From: Streptomyces sp. A0958
GTDB taxonomy: Bacteria; Actinomycetota; Actinomycetes; Streptomycetales; Streptomycetaceae
Reading direction: 5' to 3'
Assembly: GCF_004795035.1 (NCBI RefSeq)
Contig: NZ_SSBK01000037.1
Span: 1-64,000, forward strand
Length of the DNA stretch: 64,000 nt
The translations under genes were made by a program, and so were the position numbers. The notes below the pieces were generated by a model. That model did not search any database, was not told where the DNA came from, and saw only the letters and a list, made by a program, of their open reading frames with translations. Shown in pieces: positions 16,568 to 25,661 of this stretch. Numbering within the stretch: the first letter of the stretch is position 1; every line of letters starts with the position of its first letter.

Positions 16568-16987
16568 GGGACCGCCGCACGCGCCACCAGCGGCCCCAGA
16601 TGGGCAGGCCGGCGCGCCGACCCGGAAACCTCCACTCGCCCTCCCCCTCACCCCCGCAATTCCCCCGCCCCTCCTCCGCCCTTCCTCCGCCTCGCGTTCG
16701 CCCCTGCCACCCCGTACGCCTCTCGCGTGCTCATCCGCCACATGACTCCCCGCGAGCGGCCGCGACGGACAACAATCCCGCCATACGGACGTCCAGCCCT
16801 TAACGGTAGGGATGCGACGAACTACGCTGGGTTTACTGATGTTCTCAGCAGGGCGGCATATTCCCCGGGGCACGGCCAAATGCGTGTGCGGGCGGAGTGA
16901 CGGGGTTCGTCCCTGGGGAGAACACGGTACGAATGCCGCGCGCCGTGACGGTGACGCGGCTGCCGTCTGTGTGTCGAGGGGTGGCCC

Positions 16988-18610
16988 ATGTCCAGGGAGC
17001 AACGCGGACCGAACGAGAAGCTCGGCACCGTTCTCGCCCTCGCGGGAATCAGCAACGCCGGGCTCGCCCGGCGTGTCAACGACCTCGGGGCGCAGCGCGG
17101 TCTGACCCTCCGGTACGACAAGACGTCGGTCGCCCGGTGGGTCTCCAAGGGCATGGTGCCGCAGGGCGCCGCGCCCCATCTCATCGCCGCGGCGATCGGT
17201 GCCAAGCTCGGCCGGCCCGTTCCGCTGCACGAGATCGGGCTCGCCGACGCCGACCCGGCGCCGGAGGTCGGGCTCGCCTTCCCGCGCAACGTGAGTGAGG
17301 CGGTGCGGTCGGCCACGGAGCTGTACCGGCTGGATCTGGCCGGACGGCGCGCGGGCGGCGGCGGGATCTGGCAGTCGCTGGCGGGCTCGTTCTCCGTGAG
17401 CGCGTACGCCACCCCCGCGTCCCGCTGGCTGATATCCCCCGCCGACGCGTCGGTGGCACGCACGTCCGCGACCGTCGCGGAGCCGCCGCCCGGCACACAG
17501 GGCGCGCGGGGCGCATCGGGGGCGCACGGCGCATCGGCGACGGCCGGGGCGCAGGGCCAGCAGGGCCTGCCCGGCGCGGCCCTCGCCCCGCCGGCACCAC
17601 CCGCCCAGGGCGGCGGCACGCTGTCGGCCCCCGGACGCAGTCTGATGATCCCGGCCCAGCCCGGTCCCGAGTCCGGGCCCGACGCCTCCTCGCTGCGCGT
17701 CGGCCACAGCGATGTGTCCAAGCTGCGCGAGGCCGCCCAGGACGCGCGCCGCTGGGACTCCAAATACGGCGGCGGGGACTGGCGTTCGTCGATGGTTCCG
17801 GAGTGCTTACGCGTCGACGCGGCACCGCTGCTGCTCGGTTCGTACAGCGACGAGGTCGGCCGGGCGCTGTTCGGCGCGGCCGCCGAGCTGACCCGGCTCG
17901 CCGGCTGGATGGCCTTCGACACCGGTCAGCAGGAGGCGGCCCAGCGGTACTACATCCAGGCGCTGCGCCTGGCGCGGGCGGCGGCCGACGTGCCGCTCGG
18001 CGGTTACGTACTGGCGTCGATGTCGCTGCAGGCGACGTACCGCGGCTTCGCCGACGAGGGCGTCGACCTCGCGCAGGCCGCCGTCGAGCGCAACCGTGGC
18101 CTCGCGACGGCCCGCACGATGAGCTTCTTCCGCCTGGTGGAGGCCCGGGCCCACGCGAAGGCGAACGACGCGCCGGCTGCGGGGGCCGCGCTCAAGGCGT
18201 CCGAGAGCTGGCTGGAACGTTCCCGTGACGGCGACGCGGACCCCGCGTGGCTGGGCTTCTACTCGTACGACAGATTCGCGGCCGACGCCGCGGAGTGCCA
18301 CCTCGACCTGAAGGCACCCCGCCAGGTGCGGCGCTTCACCGAGCAGGCGCTGTCCCGGCCCACCGAGGAGTTCGTCCGCTCGCACGGGCTGCGGCTCGTG
18401 GTGTCGGCGGTCGCCGAGCTGGAGTCGGGCAATCTGGACGCGGCCTGCGCGGCGGGCACCCGGGCCGTGGAGGTGGCGGGCCGCATCTCGTCGGCGCGGA
18501 CCACCGAGTACGTGCGCGACCTGCTGCACCGGCTGGAGCCGTACGGGGACGAGCCGCGCGTCGTCGAGCTGCGCGAGCGGGCCCGCCCCCTGCTGGTCGC
18601 CCCGGCGTAG
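16988..18610 (+). CDS. Sporulation-associated transcriptional regulator, ORF1590-like
   Basis: A 540-residue protein beginning MSREQRGPNEKLG at ATG 16988. The first 90 residues contain a helix-turn-helix-like segment (LGTVLALAGISNAGLARRV, then SVARWVSKGMVP), and residues about 280-530 form TPR-like helical repeats (AAQRYYIQALRLARAA and similar). It matches what I remember of S. griseus ORF1590 and S. coelicolor SCO4114, proteins needed for normal sporulation; the S. griseus gene is reported to yield two forms, the longer one having the N-terminal helix-turn-helix. Residues about 160-200 are collagen-like Gly-x-y triplets, a low-complexity linker. NsdA is a distant relative and an alternative family label. 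Confidence 0.75.
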   Translation: MSREQRGPNEKLGTVLALAGISNAGLARRVNDLGAQRGLTLRYDKTSVARWVSKGMVPQGAAPHLIAAAIGAKLGRPVPLHEIGLADADPAPEVGLAFPRNVSEAVRSATELYRLDLAGRRAGGGGIWQSLAGSFSVSAYATPASRWLISPADASVARTSATVAEPPPGTQGARGASGAHGASATAGAQGQQGLPGAALAPPAPPAQGGGTLSAPGRSLMIPAQPGPESGPDASSLRVGHSDVSKLREAAQDARRWDSKYGGGDWRSSMVPECLRVDAAPLLLGSYSDEVGRALFGAAAELTRLAGWMAFDTGQQEAAQRYYIQALRLARAAADVPLGGYVLASMSLQATYRGFADEGVDLAQAAVERNRGLATARTMSFFRLVEARAHAKANDAPAAGAALKASESWLERSRDGDADPAWLGFYSYDRFAADAAECHLDLKAPRQVRRFTEQALSRPTEEFVRSHGLRLVVSAVAELESGNLDAACAAGTRAVEVAGRISSARTTEYVRDLLHRLEPYGDEPRVVELRERARPLLVAPA

Positions 18611-18703
18611 ACCTCCCGCCCCTCGGGGAGCGCCGCGCTCGCCCGCACTGGTTTGAAGGCGTTGTCAGTGGGTCAGTGCACTATCGGGGTGGGAGGTGGC
18701 GTG

Positions 18704-19954
18704 ATGATGACGCACGCGGCGTACGACTGCGATGTGCTGGTGATCGGCGGCGGGATCGTCGGCCTGTCGACCGCGTACGCGCTCACGCGGACCGCACCGG
18801 GCACGCGGGTGACCGTGCTGGAGAAGGAGCGGGCTCCGGCGCGCCACCAGACGGGCCGCAACAGCGGGGTGATCCACAGCGGGATCTACTACCCGCCGGG
18901 CTCCCTCAAGGCCCGGTACGCGCTCCGCGGCGCCGCCGAGATTGTCGACTTCTGCCGGGAACACGACATCGCGCACGCGGTGACCGGCAAGCTGATCGTC
19001 GCGACGGACCGCGCCGAGCTGCCCCGGCTGCACGCCCTGGTTCAGCGCGGCCGCGAGCACGGCCTGCCGGTGCGCGAGCTGGGGCCCGCGCAGATCGCCG
19101 AGTACGAGCCGAGAGTGCGGGGCCTCGCCGCGATCCGGGTGGGCACGACGGGGGTGTGCGACTTCCGGGCGGTGGCCGGGCGGCTCGCCGAAGAGGTGCG
19201 CGGCGCGGGCGGCCTGATCCGGCTCGGTGCCGAGGTCACCGCGATAGACCGGCGCCCTTGGGGCGTGGCCGTGCGCACGGCCGACGGCCTGGTGGTGCGG
19301 GCCCGGGTGCTGGTCAACTGCGCGGGGCTGCACTGCGACCGCATCGCGCGGCTTGCCGGCGACGATCCGGGGATGCGGATCGTGCCGTTCCGGGGGGAGT
19401 ACTACGAGCTGGCCCGACCGGAGCTGGTGCGCGGCCTGGTCTATCCGGTGCCCGACCCGGCGTTCCCGTTCCTCGGTGTGCACCTGACCCGCGGCCACGA
19501 CGGCGGCGTCCACGTCGGGCCCAACGCGGTTCCGGCGGCGGCCCGCGAGGGATACGGCTGGCCCGTCGTCCACCCCCGCGAGCTGCTGTCCACGCTGAGC
19601 TGGCCGGGCTCCTGGCGGATCGCCCGAAACCACTGGCGGTACGGGGTGGGCGAGGTGCACCGCTCGTTGTCGAAGCGCGCGTTCACCCAGGCCGTGCGGC
19701 GGCTCCTGCCCGAGGTGACGGAGGACGACCTGCGCCCCTCGCCGGCCGGCGTCCGGGCCCAGGCCGTGCTGCGGGACGGCACCCTCGTGGACGACTTCCT
19801 GATCCGCGAGGCCCCGCACACCGTGCACGTGCTGAACGCCCCGTCGCCCGCCGCCACCGCGTCCCTGCCCATCGGCCGGGAGGTGGCCCGCCGGGCGCTG
19901 CTCCGGGCCGGGGCGGCGGGGTGGAAGCCGCCCGCACCGGCGGCCGTCGAATAG
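18704..19954 (+). CDS. lhgO: L-2-hydroxyglutarate oxidase
   Basis: A 416-residue FAD enzyme of the DAO family. The dinucleotide motif DVLVIGGGIVGLSTAYAL is at the N-terminus, and RHQTGRNSGVIHSGIYYPPG and LVNCAGLHCDRIA are typical of LhgO, which oxidises L-2-hydroxyglutarate to 2-oxoglutarate and feeds electrons to the quinone pool. The ATG at 18704 is chosen because GGAGG lies 7 bp upstream; GTG 18701 and ATG 18707 are adjacent alternatives. It is followed by a duplicated promoter region and trmB. Confidence 0.88.
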   Translation: MMTHAAYDCDVLVIGGGIVGLSTAYALTRTAPGTRVTVLEKERAPARHQTGRNSGVIHSGIYYPPGSLKARYALRGAAEIVDFCREHDIAHAVTGKLIVATDRAELPRLHALVQRGREHGLPVRELGPAQIAEYEPRVRGLAAIRVGTTGVCDFRAVAGRLAEEVRGAGGLIRLGAEVTAIDRRPWGVAVRTADGLVVRARVLVNCAGLHCDRIARLAGDDPGMRIVPFRGEYYELARPELVRGLVYPVPDPAFPFLGVHLTRGHDGGVHVGPNAVPAAAREGYGWPVVHPRELLSTLSWPGSWRIARNHWRYGVGEVHRSLSKRAFTQAVRRLLPEVTEDDLRPSPAGVRAQAVLRDGTLVDDFLIREAPHTVHVLNAPSPAATASLPIGREVARRALLRAGAAGWKPPAPAAVE

Positions 19955-19990
19955 CCGAGTAGGGGCGCTGGAGGCCGCCGGACAAGGAGC

Positions 19991-20090
19991 GCCGGAGCCC
20001 ATGGGGAGTCCCGTGCCCGTGGTCGCCGAGTGACCCGTGCCGGAGCCCGTGGGGGCCCCGGGCCCGTGGTCGCCGAGTGACCCACGCGCG
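19991..20090. repeat. About 47-bp tandem duplication upstream of trmB
   Basis: GCCGGAGCCC at 19991 recurs at 20039, and GGTCGCCGAGTGACCC at 20021 recurs at 20068, so a 47-48 bp block is present twice. The second copy supplies the -35 element of the trmB promoter (GTGACC, 20077-20082); the first copy contains the same GTGACC at 20030-20035 without a following -10. Confidence 0.85.
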
Positions 20091-20106
20091 GGCGGCCCCG
20101 TAGAAT
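20077..20106 (+). promoter_or_regulatory. trmB promoter, probably leaderless or nearly so
   Basis: GTGACC (20077-20082), an 18-bp spacer and TAGAAT (20101-20106) form a vegetative promoter. The initiation codon GTG at 20116 is only nine bases after the -10 box and has no Shine-Dalgarno sequence, so transcription should start within a few bases of the start codon. Confidence 0.7.
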
Positions 20107-20115
20107 CAGGGCATT

Positions 20116-20970
20116 GTGTCTGAGCCCTTGAACCCCTCCCGCCCGACGCCCGGCGACGCCGCCGCGCCGGACGGCACCGCGTCCACCACCGCCGGAATCC
20201 CGGACGATCTGCGTGCCGCGTCCCTGGACCGCGCGCGCCGGCTGCGCCAGGAGCCCCGCTTCCCCGGCGGCCCCGCCGCCGACCCGGCCGGCTCGCACCA
20301 CGAGCGCCGCATCCGCAGCTTCCAGCCGCGCCGCAGCCGGGTCACGCCCGGCCAGCAGGACGCCCTGGAGCGGCTGTGGCCGAAGTGGGGCCTGGACATC
20401 GACGGGCTGCGCGTCCTCGACCTGCCCACCATGTTCGACGGGCTCCCGGTGGTCCTGGAGATCGGCTTCGGCATGGGTGAGGCCACCGCGCAGATGGCGG
20501 CCGACGACCCCGGCACCGGCATCCTCGCCGTCGACGTGCACACGCCCGGCCAGGGCAACCTGCTCGGTCTCGCCGACCGGAACGGGTCGTCCAACATCCG
20601 GGTCGCCAACGGGGACGCGATCATCCTGCTGCGCGAGATGCTGGAGCCGGACTCGCTGGACGGGCTGCGGGTGTACTTCCCCGACCCGTGGCCCAAGACC
20701 CGCCACCACAAGCGCCGGCTGATCCAGCCGGAGTTCCTCGACCTGGTGGCGGGGCGGCTGAAGCCGGCGGCGGTCCTGCACTGCGCGACCGACTGGGAGC
20801 CGTACGCCGAGCAGATGCTGGAGGTGCTGACCGCGCACCCCCGCTTCGAGAACACCGCGGCCGACGGCGGCTACGCCCCGCGTCCCGCGTTCCGGCCGCT
20901 GACCCGGTTCGAGGGGCAGGGCCTGGACAAGGGCCATGTGGTGCACGACCTGCTCTTCGCCCGCCGCTGA
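20116..20970 (+). CDS. trmB: tRNA (guanosine(46)-N7)-methyltransferase
   Basis: A 284-residue SAM-dependent methyltransferase that modifies G46 of tRNA. After a 75-residue polar N-terminal extension come the SAM-binding segment VVLEIGFGMGEATAQMA, the middle motif VYFPDPWPKTRHHKRRL (hallmark of TrmB) and HCATDWEPYAEQML. The GTG at 20116 is placed by the adjacent promoter. The next gene begins 75 bp downstream on the same strand. Confidence 0.95.
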   Translation: MSEPLNPSRPTPGDAAAPDGTASTTAGIPDDLRAASLDRARRLRQEPRFPGGPAADPAGSHHERRIRSFQPRRSRVTPGQQDALERLWPKWGLDIDGLRVLDLPTMFDGLPVVLEIGFGMGEATAQMAADDPGTGILAVDVHTPGQGNLLGLADRNGSSNIRVANGDAIILLREMLEPDSLDGLRVYFPDPWPKTRHHKRRLIQPEFLDLVAGRLKPAAVLHCATDWEPYAEQMLEVLTAHPRFENTAADGGYAPRPAFRPLTRFEGQGLDKGHVVHDLLFARR

Positions 20971-21044
20971 TCCGGGCACCTCGCACGCCCCGGGCCGCGT
21001 CCCGCGCCATGGCCGTTGTCAGTCGCGCTCGTTAGGGTCATGGG

Positions 21045-22667
21045 GTGTCCGACGGGTCTGTTCAGCGACAACGGCAGGATCAGCCGGCCGTCCCGGTGCT
21101 CGAGGAGCAGCGGGTCGGCGAGATCCTGGCCGCCGTGCCGGAGCGGGGCCAGTGGCGTTACCGGCCCCGCCGCGTCGGCGTGCTGTGGCGGAATCGGACG
21201 TTCCGCGTGTTCGCCGTCTTCACGCTGCTGGCGCTCTGCGGTGCGGTGATCCTGGCCCTGGTCCGCGACGAGACCGGGACCGAGGGGTTCCTCGTCGGTC
21301 TGGGGCTGGCCGTGCTGCCGGTCCCGGTGCTGATGACGGCCTTCCGCTGGCTGGACCGGGTCGACCCCGCTCCGTGGCGCAACCTGCTGTTCGCCTTCGC
21401 GTGGGGCGCGTGCGCGGCGGCCCTGGTCGCGATCCTCGCCAACTCCTTCGCGACCCAGTGGATCGCCACCGCCGACCCGGGCAACGCGGACACCCTGGGC
21501 GCCACCGTCATAGCCCCCGTGGTCGAGGAGAGCGCCAAGGCGGCGGCGGTCCTGCTGCTCTTTCTGTTCCGCAGACGGCAGTTCACCGGGATCGTCAGCG
21601 GCATGGTCGCCGCCGGTTTCACCGCGACGGGTTTCGCCTTCACCGAGAACATCCTCTATCTGGGCAACGCCTTCGGCGAGGACCAGCAGCTGGGCTCCGG
21701 CTTCGCGTCGGTGACCGTGATGACGTTCCTCGTACGGGCGGTGATGACGCCGTTCGCGCACCCGCTGTTCACCATCCTGACCGGCATAGGCCTCGGGATC
21801 GCCGCGAGCAGCGCGCCGCGCCAACGGGTCAGGCGCATCGCGGCCCCGCTGCTGGGCCTGCTCCTCGCGATGGGCATGCACGCCCTGTGGAACGGCTCGG
21901 CGACCTTCGGCCGGTACGGCTTCTACGTGGTGTACGGGGTCTTCATGGTCCCGGTCTTCGGCCTGGTGACCTGGCTGGCCGTCTGGTCGCGCCGCAGCGA
22001 GCTGCGCACCCTCGCCGTGGAACTCCCGGTGTACGCGGAGGCCGGCTGGCTGTCCGCCGCCGAACCCCTCACCCTCGCCTCGATGCGGGCCCGCGCCCTG
22101 GCCAGGAACGCGGCGCGCCGACGGTACGAGGCGGCGCCCGGCCCGTACGGCCGGTACCACCCGGCGCACGCCTCCTCGTACACACGGGCCGGGTCCAGGG
22201 AACACGGCAGGGCGGCGGCCCGTACGGTCGCCGAGTACGAGGCGTTCGCGACGTCCCTGGCCTTTCTGCGCCGGCAGGTCCGCCGGGGCACGGCCGACCC
22301 GGACTTCGCCGTCCGCGAGCTGGAGCTGCTGCACCACCTGTGGCAGCGCAGGGACGTCGCGGGCCCCGCCCTGGCCTACGCGGCCCAGGTCACGCACCGG
22401 GTACGCGCCCACCGCGTCGCTCCGCCGCCGGGCCCGTACCCGTGGTACGGGACGCGCGGACCAACCGGCCCGTACGGCCCCTCGCCGTACGCATACCCCT
22501 CGCCGTACGCACACCCCGCACAGCCGCATACCGCCCGGACGACCTACGGCCAACAGCCCTACGGCCAACAGCCCTACGGGCACCAGCCGCCAGCACACCA
22601 GCAGCCGTACGCGCAGCCGCCGTACACCGCCCCGCAGCAGACCGGCAGCCCTGACGTCGGGGGGTGA
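21045..22667 (+). CDS. PrsW family intramembrane metalloprotease
   Basis: A 540-residue protein with about eight membrane segments between residues 45 and 310. The diagnostic PrsW elements are visible: EESAKAAAVLLL (EExxK), FAFTENILYLG, a membrane-embedded HPLFTILTG and HALWNG. PrsW proteases make the first cut in regulated proteolysis of membrane anti-sigma factors, so a membrane anti-sigma substrate is likely but is not identifiable here. The C-terminal 110 residues are a soluble Pro/Tyr/Gln tail with repeated YGQQP units. The start GTG at 21045 has no clear Shine-Dalgarno sequence, and TAGGGT at 21033-21038 lies just before it, so a leaderless start is possible. Confidence 0.9.
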   Translation: MSDGSVQRQRQDQPAVPVLEEQRVGEILAAVPERGQWRYRPRRVGVLWRNRTFRVFAVFTLLALCGAVILALVRDETGTEGFLVGLGLAVLPVPVLMTAFRWLDRVDPAPWRNLLFAFAWGACAAALVAILANSFATQWIATADPGNADTLGATVIAPVVEESAKAAAVLLLFLFRRRQFTGIVSGMVAAGFTATGFAFTENILYLGNAFGEDQQLGSGFASVTVMTFLVRAVMTPFAHPLFTILTGIGLGIAASSAPRQRVRRIAAPLLGLLLAMGMHALWNGSATFGRYGFYVVYGVFMVPVFGLVTWLAVWSRRSELRTLAVELPVYAEAGWLSAAEPLTLASMRARALARNAARRRYEAAPGPYGRYHPAHASSYTRAGSREHGRAAARTVAEYEAFATSLAFLRRQVRRGTADPDFAVRELELLHHLWQRRDVAGPALAYAAQVTHRVRAHRVAPPPGPYPWYGTRGPTGPYGPSPYAYPSPYAHPAQPHTARTTYGQQPYGQQPYGHQPPAHQQPYAQPPYTAPQQTGSPDVGG

Positions 22668-22684
22668 GCGTCAGGACTGCCGGG
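22642..22684. terminator. Convergent terminator overlapping the prsW-like stop codon
   Basis: CCGGCAGCCCTGACG and CGTCAGGACTGCCGG pair across a loop of about 12 bases that contains the TGA of the protease gene. It sits between two convergent genes and could stop both transcripts. Confidence 0.7.
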
Positions 22685-22709
22685 GCTCGGGAGGTGGAGG
22701 AGGAGGTTG

Positions 22710-23948
22710 TCAGACGGTCAGGCCGCGGGCTCGCAGCCAGGCCATCGGGTCGATGCCGGTGCCGTCCGGGGTGTGGACCTCCAGGTGGAGGTGCGGGCCG
22801 GTGACGTTGCCGGTCGCGCCGACGCGGCCGATGGTGTCGCCGGTGGTGACCTTCTGGCCGACGGTGACGCCGATCGAGGACTGGTGGCAGAACCACAGCT
22901 CCGTACCGTCCTCCAGCTCCAGCACCGTGCGGTAGCCATAGGCGCCGGACCAGCCGGCCGACTTGATGGTGCCGGTGTGGATGGCCTTGATCGGGGTACC
23001 GGTCGGCGCCGCGAAGTCGAGGCCCGTGTGGTAGCCGGAGGACCACATCGAACCGGCCTCGCCGAACGTCGAGGTGATCGTGTACGAGGAGGTCGGAATG
23101 GCGTAGCTGGCGGCGAGCTTGGCGAGGCGCAGGGCCTCGGCCTTCTTCTTCGCCTCCTCCTCCGCCTTCTTCTTCTCGGCGGCGGCCTTGGCCTCGGCCT
23201 CGTCCTGCTGTTTCTTCGCCTCGGCGGCGGCCTTCTCGGCGGCGGCCTTCTCCTCGGCCGCCTTGGCCTCGGCGTCGGCGGCGCCCTGCTGCTGCTCGGC
23301 CTGCTGGAGGATGCGGGCGCGCAGTGCCTCACCGGCGTCCGTGGTGCCCTGTTCGGCCTCGGCCGCGGTGATGCCGGCGGTCGTCAGCGGGGCGGCAGCG
23401 GTCGCGGTGGCCGGGGTTTCGGCCTCGGCCTTTCCGGAGAACAACGGGCCCACACCGGGGAGGGACTTGGCGTCGGGGAGATTGTCCGCGATGGAATCGG
23501 GAAGAGAGATGGAGACCGGCGGTTTGCTCTGTGCGGTGGCCATGCCTCCCGCGCCGACGGCCGCGATGACACCGACGCCGAGGACGGTGGAACTACGGGC
23601 CAGACCATTGCGCTGCTTGGCGACACGGTGCTTGCCGCGGACGGGGCGGACGGACTCCTCGGTGGGGTTCCATTCCTCCCAGGCCCGGTCGGAGTCGGCC
23701 TCATCGGCGCGGAAGCCGGTGCCGAAATCAGAGCCGGAGCCGTTCGCGAAGTCGGCGCCGTTCGCGAAGTCAGCACCGGACACAAAGCCGGTGCCGTTGG
23801 CGAAGCCGGTGCCCCGATCGGTCGCGTAGCCCGCGTAGTCGCTTCCCTGCTCCGGGACGTACGCGGTGCCGGGAGCAGATCCGAAGTCGGGGCCGTACTC
23901 GGGCACGAACCGGGAAGGGGATTCGGGGGCAGGCTTGTTGGACGCCAC
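22710..23948 (-). CDS. M23 family peptidase (LytM-type cell-wall hydrolase)
   Basis: A 412-residue protein. Residues 30-110 are low complexity; a hydrophobic segment near residue 125-145 probably acts as signal or anchor; an Ala/Glu/Lys coiled coil follows (about 200-265, KKKAEEEAKKKAEA); and the C-terminal 125 residues are an M23 domain with YHTGLDFAAP and TGPHLHLEVH, which supply the zinc ligands H, D and HxH. It should cleave peptidoglycan cross-bridges. The GTG at 23948 is chosen because GGAAAGGAG lies 9 bp upstream and directly follows the riboswitch; an ATG at 24062 in the same frame lies inside the riboswitch and is rejected. Expression is probably controlled by c-di-AMP. Confidence 0.92.
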   Translation of the reverse strand: MASNKPAPESPSRFVPEYGPDFGSAPGTAYVPEQGSDYAGYATDRGTGFANGTGFVSGADFANGADFANGSGSDFGTGFRADEADSDRAWEEWNPTEESVRPVRGKHRVAKQRNGLARSSTVLGVGVIAAVGAGGMATAQSKPPVSISLPDSIADNLPDAKSLPGVGPLFSGKAEAETPATATAAAPLTTAGITAAEAEQGTTDAGEALRARILQQAEQQQGAADAEAKAAEEKAAAEKAAAEAKKQQDEAEAKAAAEKKKAEEEAKKKAEALRLAKLAASYAIPTSSYTITSTFGEAGSMWSSGYHTGLDFAAPTGTPIKAIHTGTIKSAGWSGAYGYRTVLELEDGTELWFCHQSSIGVTVGQKVTTGDTIGRVGATGNVTGPHLHLEVHTPDGTGIDPMAWLRARGLTV

Positions 23949-23964
23949 GCGGGCGCACTCCTTT

Positions 23965-24130
23965 CCTTCCTTCTCGCCTACCGGGTTAGCTGACGGGTTC
24001 GGAGCAGGAAGGTCTCCTACGGGTTCCTCCGCCTCTCGTGAAGACAGAGATGCCCGATTCACCCCATGTAGGTGGTTCCCCGGTTCCCTTGCGGAATTCG
24101 GCGCTCGCGCACGGTGCCGCCACTGACGGC
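23965..24130 (-). promoter_or_regulatory. ydaO-yuaA (c-di-AMP) riboswitch
   Basis: On the minus strand the leader of the M23 gene carries the conserved blocks of this class: GGGAACCGGGGAACCA, then ATGGGGTGAATCGGGC, an internal AGAGGCGGAGGAACCCG segment and the terminal CCGTCAGCTAACCCGGTAGG that precedes the ribosome-binding site by about 15 bases. In actinobacteria this riboswitch is well known upstream of cell-wall hydrolases and represses them when c-di-AMP is high. Boundaries are approximate. Confidence 0.92.
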
Positions 24131-24324
24131 GGCTGGGACAACCGCGCTGCGTTATCGAACGTTAATAGACAGACGGGTCCGATTCCAAGCTGTTCCCACT
24201 GATCGTTCACGTCCTTGGCCTGGACTTTACGGGACACAACCGGGTGGAATCGGGCGAGTTGATCGGCGCTCCGCCACTACCCGTTTTCTGACGTTGCGTC
24301 AAATGTTATGCGGAACGAGGCCCT

Positions 24325-25491
24325 TCAGTCACGCAGGGTGGTGCCGCGCCTGACGATCCTGACCGTCCTGCGCCGACCGGGCTGCCCCTTCGCCGGCCGC
24401 ATGACCGCGAGCAGCGCCATGTCGTCGGTCGACTTGCCCCCCGTATACAGCCGTACGTCGTCGCTGAGCGCGGACAGCAGCTCCTCGGGCTCCGGGAAGA
24501 GCCGTCCGCGCAGCCGTTCCACCGGGTCGTAGAAGACACCTTCGGCGTTACGGGCCTCCGACAGGCCGTCCGTGTAGAACAGGAGCGTCCCCCCGTCCGG
24601 CAGCTCCCACTCGTCCGCCCGGTCCGGACGCACGCCCAGCTCCATGCCCAGCGGCAACGCGGCCTCCGAGGGCGTCAGTGTCTCCACCGCCCCGTCCCCG
24701 TGCAGCAGCAGCGGGTCCGGGTGCCCCCGGTTCACGATCCGGACCAGCTGTCCGCCCGGCGGGATCTCCGCGAGCACGGCGGTGACGAACTCCTCGAACG
24801 CGTCGAAGCTGCCGCCCCGGGTCGACTCGCGCGCCAGCGCTCGTTCCAGCCGCTGCGCCACCCCCTCCAGCGACTTCTCCTGCTCGGCCGCCTCCCGGAA
24901 CGCGCCGATCACCACCGCGACGGCGGCCACCGCGCCCAGCCCCTTCCCGCGCACGTCCCCGAGCACCAGCCGCACGCCGTACGGGGTGTCGACCGCCGAG
25001 AACAGGTCGCCCCCGACGAACTCGTCCGCCTGGGCCGCCTCGTAGCGCGCGGCCACGTGCAGCCCGCCGATCCGGTCGGCCGGCGTCGGCAGCACGGCCC
25101 GCATCGCGGTCTCCGCGATGACCCGGGCGGAGGCCAGCCGCTCGTTGCTCCGCTGCACGACCCGGTTGATCGCGCACGCCTGGACGGCGACCGTGAGCAC
25201 GGTGAGCAGTTCGATGAACGGGACGACGCCCGGCAGCGTCCCCCTGTACAGCCGCATCCCGACGATGGCGAGCATCGCGGCGACCCCGATCCGGATGGTC
25301 CCGCGCAGACTGAAGAAGGGTGCGGCGAGCAGCGGGGCGGCCGCGAACATCGGGACGGCCGTGAAGGCGGGCGGGGTGTAGAAGTCGAACACCACCCCCA
25401 CGACGATCATCGCGGCGGGCAGCGCACGGACGAACCGGCGGCTCCGCACGCCGCTGCCGCTCCCCCGCAACCGTCGCTCCCACTTCCGCAC
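24325..25491 (-). CDS. Membrane-anchored SpoIIE/PP2C phosphatase
   Basis: A 388-residue protein with an N-terminal membrane domain of four or five helices (about 15-115, AMIVVGVVFDFYTPPAFTAV) followed by a PP2C SpoIIE domain (about 150-370) with VGGDLFSAVDTPYGV, LVLGDVRGKGLGA and LFYTDGLSEARN, which carry the metal-binding aspartates. It should dephosphorylate a phosphorylated anti-anti-sigma protein in response to a membrane signal. The GTG at 25491 has AGGAG seven bases upstream and is preferred to the GTG at 25518. It is the second such phosphatase in the window. Confidence 0.88.
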   Translation of the reverse strand: MRKWERRLRGSGSGVRSRRFVRALPAAMIVVGVVFDFYTPPAFTAVPMFAAAPLLAAPFFSLRGTIRIGVAAMLAIVGMRLYRGTLPGVVPFIELLTVLTVAVQACAINRVVQRSNERLASARVIAETAMRAVLPTPADRIGGLHVAARYEAAQADEFVGGDLFSAVDTPYGVRLVLGDVRGKGLGAVAAVAVVIGAFREAAEQEKSLEGVAQRLERALARESTRGGSFDAFEEFVTAVLAEIPPGGQLVRIVNRGHPDPLLLHGDGAVETLTPSEAALPLGMELGVRPDRADEWELPDGGTLLFYTDGLSEARNAEGVFYDPVERLRGRLFPEPEELLSALSDDVRLYTGGKSTDDMALLAVMRPAKGQPGRRRTVRIVRRGTTLRD

Positions 25492-25617
25492 CTGCGGTCT
25501 CCTGCCCGGCGCCACCACGGCCGCGGACGGTACCGCGCACCACTCACAGCCTCGCTGGTGGCCGCCCCCGGGGCGACTCCTCGTCGGCCGATGGGGCTAA
25601 GGACACCCGGGAAACGC

Positions 25618-25654
25618 ATCAGGCCCGGCACGCTGCATGCGTGCCGGGCCTGAT
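25618..25654 (-). terminator. Terminator downstream of tRNA-fMet
   Basis: A perfect hairpin with 16-bp arms, ATCAGGCCCGGCACGC and GCGTGCCGGGCCTGAT, around the loop TGCAT. It lies 7 bp past the tRNA 3' end. Confidence 0.88.
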
Positions 25655-25661
25655 CCTTCAG

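Larger units (their letters stand above)
15689..16987. other. 1.3-kb gene-poor interval
   Basis: All frames here have mixed third-position composition and no frame looks like ordinary Streptomyces coding sequence. It contains a 32-bp tandem repeat (16509-16567), one weak small ORF candidate on the minus strand (15908-16111), and AT-richer sequence at 16780-16880 (with TTTACTGATG and CATATTCC) that is probably the promoter region of the sporulation gene at 16988. No RNA gene was recognised. Confidence 0.6.
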
